Program-made: the position numbers and the translations under genes | Shown: positions 16,287-25,032 of the stretch, in pieces | Numbering within the stretch: position 1 is the stretch's first letter | Layout of the letters: every line of letters starts with the position of its first letter | Notes under the pieces: model-generated | The model's input: only the letters and a program-made list of their open reading frames with translations | The model's database searches: none | What the model was told of the DNA's origin: nothing | Origin: Sporosarcina sp. E16_8 | GTDB taxonomy: Bacteria; Bacillota; Bacilli; Bacillales_A; Planococcaceae | Reading direction: 5' to 3' | NCBI RefSeq assembly: GCF_017347095.1 | Contig: NZ_JADPRZ010000004.1 | Coordinates: 124,001-188,000, forward strand | DNA length: 64,000 nt

Positions 16287-17054
16287 ATGAGACAACTCGT
16301 ATTAGTTATTACCATCCTGCTTACTTTTATCCTAACATCATGCACCAACTCGGAGGCTGATGCAAAAGTAGAAATCCTTGTGGCAGCAGCTTCCAGTATG
16401 ACGCCGGCGCTAACTGAAATTGCAACCGAATTTGAAAAGACCAACACATATACTCAAATCACATTCACGTTCGGCTCATCCGGCAAACTAGCACAACAAA
16501 TAAAAAGCGGTGCACCAGTCGATGTTTTCATCTCTGCAAGCAGTTCTGATATGGATACACTTGAAAAAGACAATATAATTAAATCAGACACACGTGTAGA
16601 TATCACGACTAATACATTAGTTGTTATTCGCCAAAAAAACGGTGGTAATTCGTCGCTAAATGAAGATAATCTGTTTACATCCAAAATCGAACACGTTGCC
16701 ATTGGCAACCCTGACACTGTTCCAGCGGGTGTTTACGCAAAAGAAGCGCTCACAAAACTTGGAGAATGGGAAACACTCGAACCGAAATTTGTATTCGGCA
16801 AGGACGTCCGCCAAGTATTAACATTTGTAGAAACAGGTAATGCCGAAATGGGAATTGTTTTTACGACTGATGCCCAATCATCTGATAAAGTAGAAGTCAT
16901 CTCGAAAATTGATCCAACTCTGCACTCGTCAGCTATTTATCCCGGTGCAGTCATCACTGCTACAAAACAGCCGAAAGCAGCTAACGCTTTTCTCGATTAT
17001 ATGACAACACCTGAAGCGCAAAAAATACTAGTAACGTATGGATTTACAAACTAA
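16287..17054 (+). CDS. modA: Molybdate ABC transporter substrate-binding lipoprotein
   Basis: This is an extracellular molybdate-binding lipoprotein, 255 aa. The signal peptide ends in the lipobox LTSC near residue 18. ModA family motifs follow: VLVAAASSMTPALTEIA, FTFGSSGKLAQQIKSGAPVDVFISAS, and IGNPDTVPAGVYAKEAL. The start ATG at 16287 follows AAAGGGG; the open frame extends to 16233, but that would place extra residues before the signal peptide. It is the first gene of modABC, next to the molybdenum cofactor genes. Confidence 0.93.
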   Translation: MRQLVLVITILLTFILTSCTNSEADAKVEILVAAASSMTPALTEIATEFEKTNTYTQITFTFGSSGKLAQQIKSGAPVDVFISASSSDMDTLEKDNIIKSDTRVDITTNTLVVIRQKNGGNSSLNEDNLFTSKIEHVAIGNPDTVPAGVYAKEALTKLGEWETLEPKFVFGKDVRQVLTFVETGNAEMGIVFTTDAQSSDKVEVISKIDPTLHSSAIYPGAVITATKQPKAANAFLDYMTTPEAQKILVTYGFTN

Positions 17055-17071
17055 AAGGAGGAACACCGCCA

Positions 17072-17782
17072 ATGGGAGAAATCAGTTACGGGCCGCTCAT
17101 ACTCTCTATCAAAGTTGCAGCCATAGCGACAATCCTTGTTTTTCTCATTGGTACGTTCCTAGCACGCATATTTGCACGAAGAAATTTCTTTGGGAAAACA
17201 ATCATTGAAGCGTTTTTCCTATTACCACTTGTATTACCGCCCACCGTCGTTGGATTCGGACTACTGATTTTATTTGGCAAGGATCAGCTACTTGGGAGAT
17301 GGTTATATGATTACGCACATCTCCAAATCGTGTTTTCCTGGATTGGAGCCGTCATCGCTTCGACCGTAGTCGCTTTTCCGCTCATGTATCAAAGTGCATC
17401 CGCTGCATTCAAACAAGTAGATGGAAAATTGGAGGCCGCGGCTCATACACTAGGTGCTTCAAGATGGCGCGTTTTCCGCACAATTACAATGCCGCTAGCC
17501 TGGCCGGGTTTACTTGCGGGCTTCGTCCTTACATTCGCCCGCGCACTCGGCGAGTTTGGAGCGACGCTGATGATTGCAGGCTATATCCCTGGTCGAACAG
17601 ATACCATTCCCATGGCCATCTACTTTGCGGTTGAAGCCGGCGATATGCAAAAAGCAACATTTTGGGTGATTATTATCGTCGCACTTGGATTTTCCACAAT
17701 TCTCTGGCTAAGTTGGTGGTCGAATCAGAATTTGCGGCGTTTCACTGTGAAAAGGAAAGGGGGAGCTCCTCGTAATGTTTGA
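17072..17782 (+). CDS. modB: Molybdate ABC transporter permease
   Basis: This is the membrane channel subunit, 236 aa, with five or six hydrophobic helices. The conserved loop EAAAHTLGASRWRVFRTITMP contacts the ATPase, and LPLVLPPTVVGFGLL is typical of ModB. AAAGGAGGAACACC precedes the ATG. It overlaps modC by 8 nt and is co-transcribed with modA (18-bp gap). Confidence 0.93.
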   Translation: MGEISYGPLILSIKVAAIATILVFLIGTFLARIFARRNFFGKTIIEAFFLLPLVLPPTVVGFGLLILFGKDQLLGRWLYDYAHLQIVFSWIGAVIASTVVAFPLMYQSASAAFKQVDGKLEAAAHTLGASRWRVFRTITMPLAWPGLLAGFVLTFARALGEFGATLMIAGYIPGRTDTIPMAIYFAVEAGDMQKATFWVIIIVALGFSTILWLSWWSNQNLRRFTVKRKGGAPRNV

Positions 17783-18401
17783 CGCACATCTTATTAAAGA
17801 TTTGCCAGATTTTAAAATCGACGTGGCGATTAAAACAGCTAAAGGGGAAGTGAGCGTCTTATTTGGACCATCCGGTTCTGGAAAGACGACATGTCTAGAT
17901 ATGATTGCCGGTCTTGTTCACCCAAATTCAGGTCATATTCGTATGGGGGACAACACTTACTTTTCATCCAATCAAAAGCCATATCCTACTGAAAAACGAA
18001 GTATTGGATATGTGATGCAAGACTATGCGTTATTCCCTCATATGACAACAGAAAAAAACGTTCAGTATGGCATGAAATCTGTACGGAAATCCGAAAAAGC
18101 ACTAGCGCTGCTCGATCAATTCGGAATAAGTCATCTGCGAAATGCCTATCCCCATGAAATGTCTGGAGGGGAAAAACAGCGAACTGCCATTGCACGTGCG
18201 CTTGCGACAGAACCTGAAGTTCTTCTGCTTGATGAACCACTTTCTGCACTGGACGATAAAGCACGTAACGATGCGCTTACAGTGATAACAGATATTCAGC
18301 GGGATTTAAATATTCCCATTATCATGGTGACTCACAATTGGACAGAAGCGGAAAAAGTTGCAACGCGTATATATAAAATCGAAAAAGGCCGCTTTATCTA
18401 G
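17775..18401 (+). CDS. modC: Molybdate ABC transporter ATP-binding protein
   Basis: This ATPase energises molybdate uptake; 208 aa. Walker A is GPSGSGKTT, the signature is MSGGEKQR, Walker B is VLLLDEPLSALD, and the H-loop is MVTHNWTEAEK. It lacks the C-terminal molybdate-binding (TOBE/MOP) domain of E. coli ModC (about 350 aa). That suggests no trans-inhibition by intracellular molybdate through this subunit. The ATG is inside the end of modB behind AGGGGGAG. Confidence 0.92.
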   Translation: MFDAHLIKDLPDFKIDVAIKTAKGEVSVLFGPSGSGKTTCLDMIAGLVHPNSGHIRMGDNTYFSSNQKPYPTEKRSIGYVMQDYALFPHMTTEKNVQYGMKSVRKSEKALALLDQFGISHLRNAYPHEMSGGEKQRTAIARALATEPEVLLLDEPLSALDDKARNDALTVITDIQRDLNIPIIMVTHNWTEAEKVATRIYKIEKGRFI

Positions 18402-18432
18402 TCCATGTTGGATAGATAAAGCGGTTATTTTT
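18389..18432 (+). terminator. Terminator of modABC
   Basis: CCGCTTTATCTA (18389-18400) and TAGATAAAGCGG (18413-18424) form a 12-bp stem followed by TTATTTTTATT. The left arm overlaps the modC stop codon. Confidence 0.9.
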
Positions 18433-18498
18433 ATTGCTAAAAGAATTTCCACGTCTAGACTTAGGGCACGAAATGCTTGGAAGCTGTTAGTTGTAGAT

Positions 18499-18659
18499 AT
18501 GATCGGTTGAGGGCTTTTTATGATCGTTTGGCTAGGTATATGATCGGTTGAGGACTTTTATGATTGTTTGGCTAGGGATATGATCGGTTGAGGGTTCTTA
18601 TGATCGTTAGGCTAGGTATATGATCGGTTGAGGTTTTTTATGATCGTTAGGTTAGGTAT
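18499..18659. repeat. 20-bp direct repeat array (8 units, two alternating types)
   Basis: ATGATCG or ATGATTG begins at 18499, 18520, 18540, 18560, 18580, 18600, 18620 and 18640. Odd units read ATGATCGGTTGAGG and even units ATGATCGTTWGGYTAGG, with one exception that starts ATGATTG, so the higher-order period is 40 bp. No coding frame is suggested. The array fills much of the gap between modC and the nre promoter. Confidence 0.88.
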
Positions 18660-18721
18660 TTGGTGGACTTAGGTTGTGTTTTCGCTATTGTTCTTCGGGG
18701 ATAGCCCTATTACTTTATTAA

Positions 18722-18735
18722 TAGGAATATCCCTA
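18722..18735. promoter_or_regulatory. NreC-type palindrome upstream of nreABC
   Basis: TAGGAATATCCCTA is a 5-4-5 inverted repeat with one mismatch. Its centre (18728.5) is exactly 31.5 bp before the first base of the -10 TACAAT (18760-18765), the same geometry as at scdA. No -35 element is seen. This suggests activation by NreC and hence autoregulation. Confidence 0.65.
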
Positions 18736-18759
18736 CTAGAAAGGCCCCTTACCTGAACG

Positions 18760-18765
18760 TACAAT
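18760..18765 (+). promoter_or_regulatory. nreABC -10 element
   Basis: TACAAT matches five of six -10 consensus bases. Transcription would start near 18772, giving a leader of about 160 nt before nreA that contains a small reading frame. Confidence 0.5.
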
Positions 18766-18829
18766 TAGTAGTATGTGAATGAACAAATCTCTAATTCCTG
18801 CCAATCTAAAAAGGAAGGGAGTTGCGCCG

Positions 18830-18901
18830 TTGAATTATGTCGCAGGAAGCTATATTCTTTATATAAAGAACAATTCGAATTTAATAGTAGAAAAGGGTTA
18901 A
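18830..18901 (+). CDS. Possible 23-aa leader peptide before nreA
   Basis: TTG at 18830 follows AAGGAAGGGAG with good spacing. It opens a 23-codon frame (MNYVAGSYILYIKNNSNLIV then EKG) that ends 31 bp before nreA. The frame contains a perfect 16-bp palindrome, TTCTTTATATAAAGAA (18855-18870). The short length means it could be chance. No family is recognised. Confidence 0.35.
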   Translation: MNYVAGSYILYIKNNSNLIVEKG

Positions 18902-18932
18902 CTGCCTTTTTTCTATATAAGGGGTAAAGTTG

Positions 18933-19397
18933 ATGAATGGACAGGAAAACTTTAATTACCAACAGGAAATGGCACGTTTGCGGGATCATTTCGATTTTGA
19001 CTTTGTCGGGTTGGCACTTGTCCAATCGATAGAGTCTCGGTTCGAGCTGAAATGGGTATTTACTATGGGAAATCGAAGTAATCGTTATCGTAGAATTGTC
19101 TTACAAACCGGCAAAGGTATTGTAGGTCATGTTTTTAAGACAGGTAAACCGCTCCTTGTAGAAGATGCGGAAAAGATACTTGGAGGAAAAGACCTTTATA
19201 ATTATCCGATTATCGTAGCAGAAGGGTTGAAAAGTTTTGGGGCGATTGCGCTTTATGAATACAATCGTGTAAAAGGTGTGTTACTTGTAGGTTACCGCAC
19301 TGAGGAGAAATTGACCCTAGAATGTTTTACAGAATTTAAACAGGTGGTTGGTCCGACGTTTGGCCAATTTTATAATAAGGAGATGGTTGGAAATTGA
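18933..19397 (+). CDS. nreA: NreA-like GAF-domain nitrate receptor
   Basis: This is a 154-aa single GAF-domain protein. In Staphylococcus, NreA binds nitrate and modulates the kinase NreB. GAF-like features include the segments VGHVFKTGKPLLVEDAEKIL and YPIIVAEGLKSFGAIALYE. ATG at 18933 is chosen because AAGGGG stands about 8 nt before it; TTG at 18930 is equally in frame. It overlaps the kinase gene by 4 nt. The assignment rests mainly on the NreA-NreB-NreC gene order and the cysteine motif in the next gene. Confidence 0.82.
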   Translation: MNGQENFNYQQEMARLRDHFDFDFVGLALVQSIESRFELKWVFTMGNRSNRYRRIVLQTGKGIVGHVFKTGKPLLVEDAEKILGGKDLYNYPIIVAEGLKSFGAIALYEYNRVKGVLLVGYRTEEKLTLECFTEFKQVVGPTFGQFYNKEMVGN

Positions 19398-20440
19398 AGA
19401 GTATGAGTGAATTTCAATTGACGGATCTGTTGATGAAAATGTATGGCAATTCTGCAGAGGCCATCTTCTTTTTTGATCGTACTGGAAAAGTACTGACAAT
19501 GAATAGTGCTGCCGAATTCATTTTGAATGCAGAAGTACTAGACAGCATGGCGGCGGGCGATGCAGAGGCGATATGCATGTCTTGTAGGGGGTATACGAAC
19601 GAGCAGGAACTTCAAACATGTATATCGTGCTATTTGAAGAGTCCAGATGAAGATTTCAGCTCGTTTCAAGTGTATTTGGACACCAAGGGGAAAGGAGTTA
19701 TTCCCTACACGGCTAGTTATCAAACGATTGACGTGGAAAACGGGATCCGTGTATTCATGCTCCGTGATTTGACGAAACAATATAAAACACAGGAAATGCT
19801 TAATCAGAAATTGATTACGAAAAATATCATCAAAGCTCAGGAAGATGAACGGAAACGGATTTCGAGGGAGTTGCATGACGGGGTGGCGCAGGAAGTGCTT
19901 AGTTCGCTAGTTGAACTTCGAGTACTGAAATATATGAATGTCGATGCAGAAGTGTTGAAAAAAGTGCAGCAGACGGAAGGGTCACTCATGCGGTTATTGG
20001 ACGATATCCGTCATCTATCCGTCGAACTAAGACCAGCGACACTTGATGATTTAGGGATGGAAGCTGCATTCAGAACACATTTTAAATGGATGGAAAAAAA
20101 CTATGGACTTGTCGTCCATTTTACAGCGGAGCTGGACTCGAAGAGATACGAAGGCGAAATTGAAACGGTCGTTTACCGGGTTTGTCAGGAAGCTGTGTTT
20201 AATGCACTTAAATACGCAGGCACTGAGGATCTTACTGTCAGGCTTTTTGAAGATGATGGGTATTTAAAGTTATACGTCATCGATGAAGGAATCGGATTTA
20301 ATTTGAATTCGATTCACCCAAAAGGTACAGGTCTTGGTCTATATGGGATGAGGGAACGGGCAGAGCTTGTAGAAGGGCGAACAACAGTCCTTTCTGAACC
20401 TGGAAAAGGGACGAGTGTACGGCTGGAAATACCATTATAG
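19394..20440 (+). CDS. nreB: NreB oxygen-sensing histidine kinase
   Basis: This soluble sensor kinase is 348 aa. A PAS domain (about residues 8-130) carries Cys61, Cys64, Cys76 and Cys79 in the spacing C-x2-C-x11-C-x2-C. That is the arrangement that holds the oxygen-labile [4Fe-4S] cluster of staphylococcal NreB. The HisKA_3 phosphoacceptor is His161 in [15 protein letters not shown]. The ATPase domain shows [13 protein letters not shown] and [15 protein letters not shown]. There are no membrane segments. Without oxygen the cluster is intact and the kinase should phosphorylate NreC. The start is TTG 19394 (AAGGAG upstream); ATG 19403 is an alternative. Confidence 0.93.
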   Translation: MKSMSEFQLTDLLMKMYGNSAEAIFFFDRTGKVLTMNSAAEFILNAEVLDSMAAGDAEAICMSCRGYTNEQELQTCISCYLKSPDEDFSSFQVYLDTKGKGVIPYTASYQTIDVENGIRVFMLRDLTKQYKTQEMLNQKLITKNIIKAQEDERKRISRELHDGVAQEVLSSLVELRVLKYMNVDAEVLKKVQQTEGSLMRLLDDIRHLSVELRPATLDDLGMEAAFRTHFKWMEKNYGLVVHFTAELDSKRYEGEIETVVYRVCQEAVFNALKYAGTEDLTVRLFEDDGYLKLYVIDEGIGFNLNSIHPKGTGLGLYGMRERAELVEGRTTVLSEPGKGTSVRLEIPL

Positions 20441-20457
20441 TAAAGGGGGAAATATGT

Positions 20458-21105
20458 TTGAAAATTATAATTGCGGATGATCACGCGGTCGTTCGTAGCG
20501 GATTTATGCATATTCTGAACTTCCAGCACGATATGGAAGTGATTGGGACCGCTGCAGATGGACTTGAGGCGTATGATCTGGTTGCGAAACTCTGTCCAGA
20601 TCTTTTACTTATGGATTTGAGTATGCCACCGGGAGAAAGTGGTCTCATTGCGACAGGGAAAATAACAGAAGACTTTCCCGAAACGAAAATCCTTATTTTG
20701 ACGATGCATGATGACGAGGAGTATTTATTCCACGTTTTAAAGAATGGAGCATCAGGCTATGTGCTGAAAAATGCACCGGATGAGGAATTGCTCGCCGCGA
20801 TTCGTATTGTTTACGAGGGAGGGACATATATTCATCCCTCAATGACGACTTCGCTCGTTCGAGAATTCGTTAAAAAAGACTCGAATAGCATAGAAACAGA
20901 TCCGTTTAAGATTTTATCGAAACGTGAAATTGAGGTACTGCCACTAGTCGCAAAGGGGTATGGCAATAAAGAAATTGCAGAGAAATTATATATCTCTGTC
21001 AAAACAGTGGAGGCGCATAAATCTAAAATTATGGAAAAGCTTCAATTGAAGGGCAGACCGGAACTTGTTGAGTATGCTTTGAGAAAGAAATTCTTGAACT
21101 TCTGA
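20458..21105 (+). CDS. nreC: NreC response regulator (NarL/LuxR family)
   Basis: This DNA-binding response regulator is 215 aa. The receiver domain has IADDHAVVR and phosphoacceptor Asp53 in [14 protein letters not shown]. The C-terminal LuxR-type helix-turn-helix shows [20 protein letters not shown] and [15 protein letters not shown]. The start is TTG 20458 behind AAAGGGGGAAAT. It is the partner of NreB, 17 bp downstream. Likely targets in this window are the palindromes at 15393 and 18722. Nitrate and nitrite reductase operons, the classical targets, are not in the window. Confidence 0.92.
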   Translation: MKIIIADDHAVVRSGFMHILNFQHDMEVIGTAADGLEAYDLVAKLCPDLLLMDLSMPPGESGLIATGKITEDFPETKILILTMHDDEEYLFHVLKNGASGYVLKNAPDEELLAAIRIVYEGGTYIHPSMTTSLVREFVKKDSNSIETDPFKILSKREIEVLPLVAKGYGNKEIAEKLYISVKTVEAHKSKIMEKLQLKGRPELVEYALRKKFLNF

Positions 21106-21140
21106 CATGGGAACTCTGTACGATGACAGGGGGCGAAAAT

Positions 21141-22160
21141 GTGGAACGCCGTTATTCAAGACAAACATTGTTTAAACCGATTGGGAAGACGGGGCAGGAC
21201 AAGATAAATTCATCCCATGTGGTCGTTATTGGATGTGGAGCATTGGGTTCAGCTGTTACAGAGACGCTTGTCCGTGCGGGAGTAAGAAAGCTGACGATTG
21301 CGGATCGGGATTATGTTGAGCCTTCGAATCTACAAAGGCAACAGCTTTTTACTGAACAAGATGCGCGGGATGGTTTACCGAAAGTGGTTGCTGCTGAAGT
21401 ACGATTAAGGATGATCCGTGAAGATATTGACATTGTAACTGTGCTAGATCATGTAGATGGTCCGCTTATGGAGCAGATTACTGAAGACGTTGATTTAATC
21501 ATGGATGCGACTGATAATTTTGAAACGCGTCTGTTGATAAATGATAGTGCATGGAAAAAGAATATTCCATGGATCTACGGCGCATGTGTGGGGAGTTCGG
21601 GTACTGTTTTTCCGTTTGTGCCAGGTGAGTCAGCCTGTTTCCGCTGCTTGCTACCGGTTTTACCATCGGTCAATGAAACCTGCGACTCGTCAGGAATTAT
21701 TGCGCCTGCAGTTCAAATTACGGCGGCGCATCAAAGTGCAGAAGCACTAAAATGGTTATCGGGGAATAAGGATGCGATGCGTAAGAAGCTATACCATTTT
21801 GACGTTTGGAACAATACGCATGCAGAAGCAGGTATTTCACGTCTGCGGAACGAAGTATGTGAGACATGCGGAAATGCGCCGACATATCCTGCGCTGCACC
21901 GTTTAGAGGGGGCTGGATATGCAGTACTCTGCGGTCGGGATACCGTACAAATTATCCCCGGTGAAAGTCGTTCATTGACGATTGCAGATGGAGAAATAGT
22001 CGCCAAAAGGTTGGGGAAACCCTATAAAGTGACGCCGTTTTTCGTGGAATTTCATGCGGAGGGGTATCGCTGCATTTTATTCGGCAATGGTCGTTTATTG
22101 ATTCATGGATTAAAGGATCTAAAAATTGGCCGTAAATTGTACCATCGTTTTTTTGGATGA
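21141..22160 (+). CDS. moeB: MoeB/ThiF-family sulfur carrier adenylyltransferase
   Basis: This E1-like enzyme adenylates the C-terminal glycine of a sulfur carrier such as MoaD; 339 aa. The nucleotide-binding loop is VVIGCGALGSAV, and the Arg-containing segment is SNLQRQQLF. The catalytic Asp region is MDATDNFETRLLIND. Zinc-type Cys pairs are CFRC and CETC. The start is GTG 21141 behind CAGGGGGCG; the frame is open to 21123. Its position amid mo* genes suggests MoaD as partner, although related ThiF proteins serve thiamin synthesis. Confidence 0.82.
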   Translation: MERRYSRQTLFKPIGKTGQDKINSSHVVVIGCGALGSAVTETLVRAGVRKLTIADRDYVEPSNLQRQQLFTEQDARDGLPKVVAAEVRLRMIREDIDIVTVLDHVDGPLMEQITEDVDLIMDATDNFETRLLINDSAWKKNIPWIYGACVGSSGTVFPFVPGESACFRCLLPVLPSVNETCDSSGIIAPAVQITAAHQSAEALKWLSGNKDAMRKKLYHFDVWNNTHAEAGISRLRNEVCETCGNAPTYPALHRLEGAGYAVLCGRDTVQIIPGESRSLTIADGEIVAKRLGKPYKVTPFFVEFHAEGYRCILFGNGRLLIHGLKDLKIGRKLYHRFFG

Positions 22161-22175
22161 ATTGGAGGAATAGCC

Positions 22176-22691
22176 TTGTCGCATATGAATGAATCGGATA
22201 AAGGGGAAAAACTCATTTTTTGCGTGTTGACGACGAGTGATACGCGTAATGCGTCAAATGACAAAAGTGGCAGAACAATCCGGATAAAACTTGAATTGGC
22301 AGGTCATAAAGTCTTTGAATCGCGTCTATGTCGGGATGACAAGAAAGAAATTGAATTCATCGTTGAAGAATGGTTAAGGAATCCGAACGTTAATGCCATC
22401 ATTTCAACGGGTGGGACTGGCATCGGTTTCCGGGACGTCACGATTGAAACTATAGTGCCTTATTTCACGAAAAGGATAGATGGATTCGGTGAATTGTTTC
22501 GTTATTTGAGCTATACAGAAGATGTTGGATCGAAGGCGTTATTAAGCAGGGCAGCTGCGGGTGTGATTCAGGAGAAGGTGTTTTTTGCACTCCCCGGATC
22601 TGTAAAAGCTGTTGAACTTGCGATGGACAAGCTGATTTTACCTGAAATCCATCATATTGTTGATGAGCTGACGAAGCATTTGAAGAGATGA
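22176..22691 (+). CDS. moaB: Molybdopterin adenylyltransferase-family protein MoaB
   Basis: This is a 171-aa protein of the MoaB/Mog family, which adenylates molybdopterin before metal insertion by MoeA. The motif STGGTGIGFRDVTIE is the conserved nucleotide/pterin loop, and ALPGSVKAVELAM is the family's C-terminal motif. The start is TTG 22176 behind GGAGGAAT; ATG 22185 is possible. It follows the moeB-like gene by 15 bp and is convergent with moaC. Confidence 0.9.
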   Translation: MSHMNESDKGEKLIFCVLTTSDTRNASNDKSGRTIRIKLELAGHKVFESRLCRDDKKEIEFIVEEWLRNPNVNAIISTGGTGIGFRDVTIETIVPYFTKRIDGFGELFRYLSYTEDVGSKALLSRAAAGVIQEKVFFALPGSVKAVELAMDKLILPEIHHIVDELTKHLKR

Positions 22692-22707
22692 AAAGCGCAA
22701 AGATGCG

Positions 22708-23220
22708 TTAAGCGTCTCTGCGTTGAAAATCACCGTTTTTCCCACCGGTTTTCCGAAGGAGCCTTGTCGGACCGATAACCATTTCTTTACCGGCTGCTTT
22801 ACACATATCGTAAATGGTGAGTGCAGCAACGGAAGCGGCAGTAAGTGCCTCCATTTCAACCCCAGTCACGCCTTTCGTCTTCACTTCAGCTTCGATTACT
22901 ACTTCAAAATGAGCAATTGATTCATCGATGTTCCATTCGAATCGAATATTGACACCTGTTAATGGAATTGGGTGGCACATTGGAATGATGGACGAGGTGC
23001 TTTTTGCCGCCATAATAGCTGCGACTTGAGCAACTGCGAATACATCGCCTTTTTTATTGGACCCTTCTGTTACTTGTGAATGAATTAGTTCATTGACGAT
23101 GATGGAAGACGTTGCGATTGCTGTCCGAATTGTTTCTACTTTATCGGAAACATCAACCATTTTCGCACGGCCCTGTTCGTTGAAATGTGTGAGCTCTGAC
23201 AATGGAGTCATTCCTTTCAT
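22708..23220 (-). CDS. moaC: Cyclic pyranopterin monophosphate synthase
   Basis: MoaC, with MoaA, turns GTP into cyclic pyranopterin monophosphate, the first step of molybdenum cofactor synthesis; 170 aa. Family motifs present are [20 protein letters not shown] and the [17 protein letters not shown] segment near the active site. This is the only cofactor gene of the island on the minus strand, tail to tail with moaB and divergent from moeA. No clear ribosome binding site precedes the ATG at 23220; a second ATG at 23211 has AAAGGA directly against it. Confidence 0.92.
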   Translation of the reverse strand: MKGMTPLSELTHFNEQGRAKMVDVSDKVETIRTAIATSSIIVNELIHSQVTEGSNKKGDVFAVAQVAAIMAAKSTSSIIPMCHPIPLTGVNIRFEWNIDESIAHFEVVIEAEVKTKGVTGVEMEALTAASVAALTIYDMCKAAGKEMVIGPTRLLRKTGGKNGDFQRRDA

Positions 23221-23266
23221 ACATGCATAATAATTTCAGTATAGCAGATAAAAGAGGGGGATCCGC

Positions 23267-24523
23267 ATGGTTGAAATGAGAAAGCCTATACAGGTGTCGG
23301 AGGCCGTCCGCCTTGTTATGGAGCATGTCCATGTAGCCGGAACGGAAACGATTTCACTTGAACATACATATGGTAGAATTCTGGCCGAACCGATTAACGC
23401 AAAACATGATGTACCGTCTTTTGACAGATCACCCTATGATGGCTTCGCGATCCGTGCAAGAGACACAGCGGGGGCATCAGGGGATAATCGCATTCCGTTC
23501 ATTGTAATTGGCGAGATTGGCGCGGGGCATGTAGCAGAACGTGGCATCGAGGAAGGGGAAGCGTACCGGATTATGACGGGCGCGCCCATTCCAGAAAATG
23601 CTGACGCGATTGTTATGCTGGAGCAGACGACAGAAGGAAAAGACAGGTTCACAGTACGAAAAGTTTTCAGCCAGGGAGAAAATATATCTTTCAGAGGCGA
23701 AGACGCAAAAGAGGGTGCGCGTCTGATTGAGGCAGGAGTATTTATCCATCCAGGCACAATTGCGCTCCTTGCTACGTTTGGTACTGCGGAAGTTAACGTC
23801 GCGAAACGACCTGTTGTGGGCATTCTTTCAACGGGTACGGAATTGCTAGAGGTCTCTGATGAACTTGCTCCAGGAAAGATTCGGAACTCAAACGGACCGA
23901 TGATTGCCGCGCAATTAACCCGAATGGGAATCGGCTATAAATCATACGGGATGCAGGTTGATGATCTCGATGCGTGTACGGAAATCGTTGAAAAAGCACT
24001 TGCTGAGACGGACTTACTTATTACAACGGGCGGCGTATCTGTTGGAGACTACGATTATTTACCGGCAGTCTATGAGCGACTGGGTGCCCAGGTTTTATTC
24101 AACAAAGTTGCGATGCGTCCGGGAAGTGTGACGACGGTCGCTGTGCTTGGCAATAAGCTTTTGTTTGGATTATCAGGCAATCCGTCGGCCTGTTTTACCG
24201 GTTTCGAGTTGTTCACAAGACCTGCAATTCTTGGCATGCAGGGCGCAATTACACCGTATATGCCGCGCATGCAAGCGAAGCTCGGGGAAGATTTTACGAA
24301 GCCGAACCCTTTCACCCGCTTCATCCGCGCCTTCTGGGAAATGACGTCGGACGGGATTATTGCCGTGCCGGCAGGTTTTAATAAATCCAATGCGGTTTCT
24401 TCGATTGCGCGGGGGAATTGTCTGATTGTCCTGCCAAGCGGAACGCGCGGTTACACGGCTGGAATGAATGTCGATATGCTGTTACTTGGAGCTGAGCAAG
24501 GCGTAGGTGAATGGGCATTATGA
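23267..24523 (+). CDS. moeA: Molybdopterin molybdenumtransferase
   Basis: MoeA inserts molybdate into adenylated molybdopterin; 418 aa, the usual length. Visible motifs are PSFDRSPYDGFAIRA, GEAYRIMTGAPIPENADAIV, STGTELLE, TTGGVSVGDYDYLP and LFGLSGNPSACFTGFE. AGAGGGGGATCC precedes the ATG. It starts a run of six overlapping or closely spaced genes (moeA-mobB-moaE-moaD-mobA-moaA) that completes the cofactor pathway. Confidence 0.94.
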   Translation: MVEMRKPIQVSEAVRLVMEHVHVAGTETISLEHTYGRILAEPINAKHDVPSFDRSPYDGFAIRARDTAGASGDNRIPFIVIGEIGAGHVAERGIEEGEAYRIMTGAPIPENADAIVMLEQTTEGKDRFTVRKVFSQGENISFRGEDAKEGARLIEAGVFIHPGTIALLATFGTAEVNVAKRPVVGILSTGTELLEVSDELAPGKIRNSNGPMIAAQLTRMGIGYKSYGMQVDDLDACTEIVEKALAETDLLITTGGVSVGDYDYLPAVYERLGAQVLFNKVAMRPGSVTTVAVLGNKLLFGLSGNPSACFTGFELFTRPAILGMQGAITPYMPRMQAKLGEDFTKPNPFTRFIRAFWEMTSDGIIAVPAGFNKSNAVSSIARGNCLIVLPSGTRGYTAGMNVDMLLLGAEQGVGEWAL

Positions 24524-25032
24524 AGACGCTCCATGTCGTAGGCTATAAAAATAGCGGCAAGACGACACTTATTACGAGATGGGTACGTTTATTGAAAGAA
24601 GGAGGTTTTTCGGTTGCTGTACTAAAGCATCATGGGCATGGGGGACAGCCAGCTATGCCGGATTCAAAGACAGATACGATGCAGTTTTTGGGTAGTGGTG
24701 CAGACGTTTCGATTGTTGCGGGCGGCGGCGTCGTTCAATTACTGTTAAATGAAGAGCCAGAATTCACAGAGCTCAAGCTACTAGCGACAATAGGCAATCC
24801 GGACTTTTTACTTATTGAAGGGTATAAGAATGAACAAGGGGAGAAAATTGTCCTACTCAGGGATGCGGAAGATTGGGAGTCGCTGAGCAAATTGGATAGC
24901 ATTCAGCTCGTCATTGGGATTACAGAAAATCCAACTGGTATTACACATATAAAGGCTAGGGTGGATGTTGAACAGCTGGATTCGTGGTTACTTGACTGGG
25001 TTGAAAAGGAGGCTGACAATGAAACCATTTGA
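24520..25032 (+). CDS. mobB: Molybdopterin-guanine dinucleotide biosynthesis protein MobB
   Basis: This GTP-binding accessory protein for guanylation of the cofactor is 170 aa. It begins MKTLHVVGYKNSGKTTLITR with a P-loop GYKNSGKTT. AVLKHHGHGGQP and LLIEGYKNE are typical MobB segments. ATG 24520 overlaps the moeA stop as ATGA, so it is preferred to ATG 24511. Confidence 0.9.
   Translation: MKTLHVVGYKNSGKTTLITRWVRLLKEGGFSVAVLKHHGHGGQPAMPDSKTDTMQFLGSGADVSIVAGGGVVQLLLNEEPEFTELKLLATIGNPDFLLIEGYKNEQGEKIVLLRDAEDWESLSKLDSIQLVIGITENPTGITHIKARVDVEQLDSWLLDWVEKEADNETI

Noticed and set aside
18499-18659. CRISPR array
   Set aside because: The units are contiguous and near-identical at 20 bp with no spacers, and no cas genes are present; the same holds for the arrays at 15100 and 60682.
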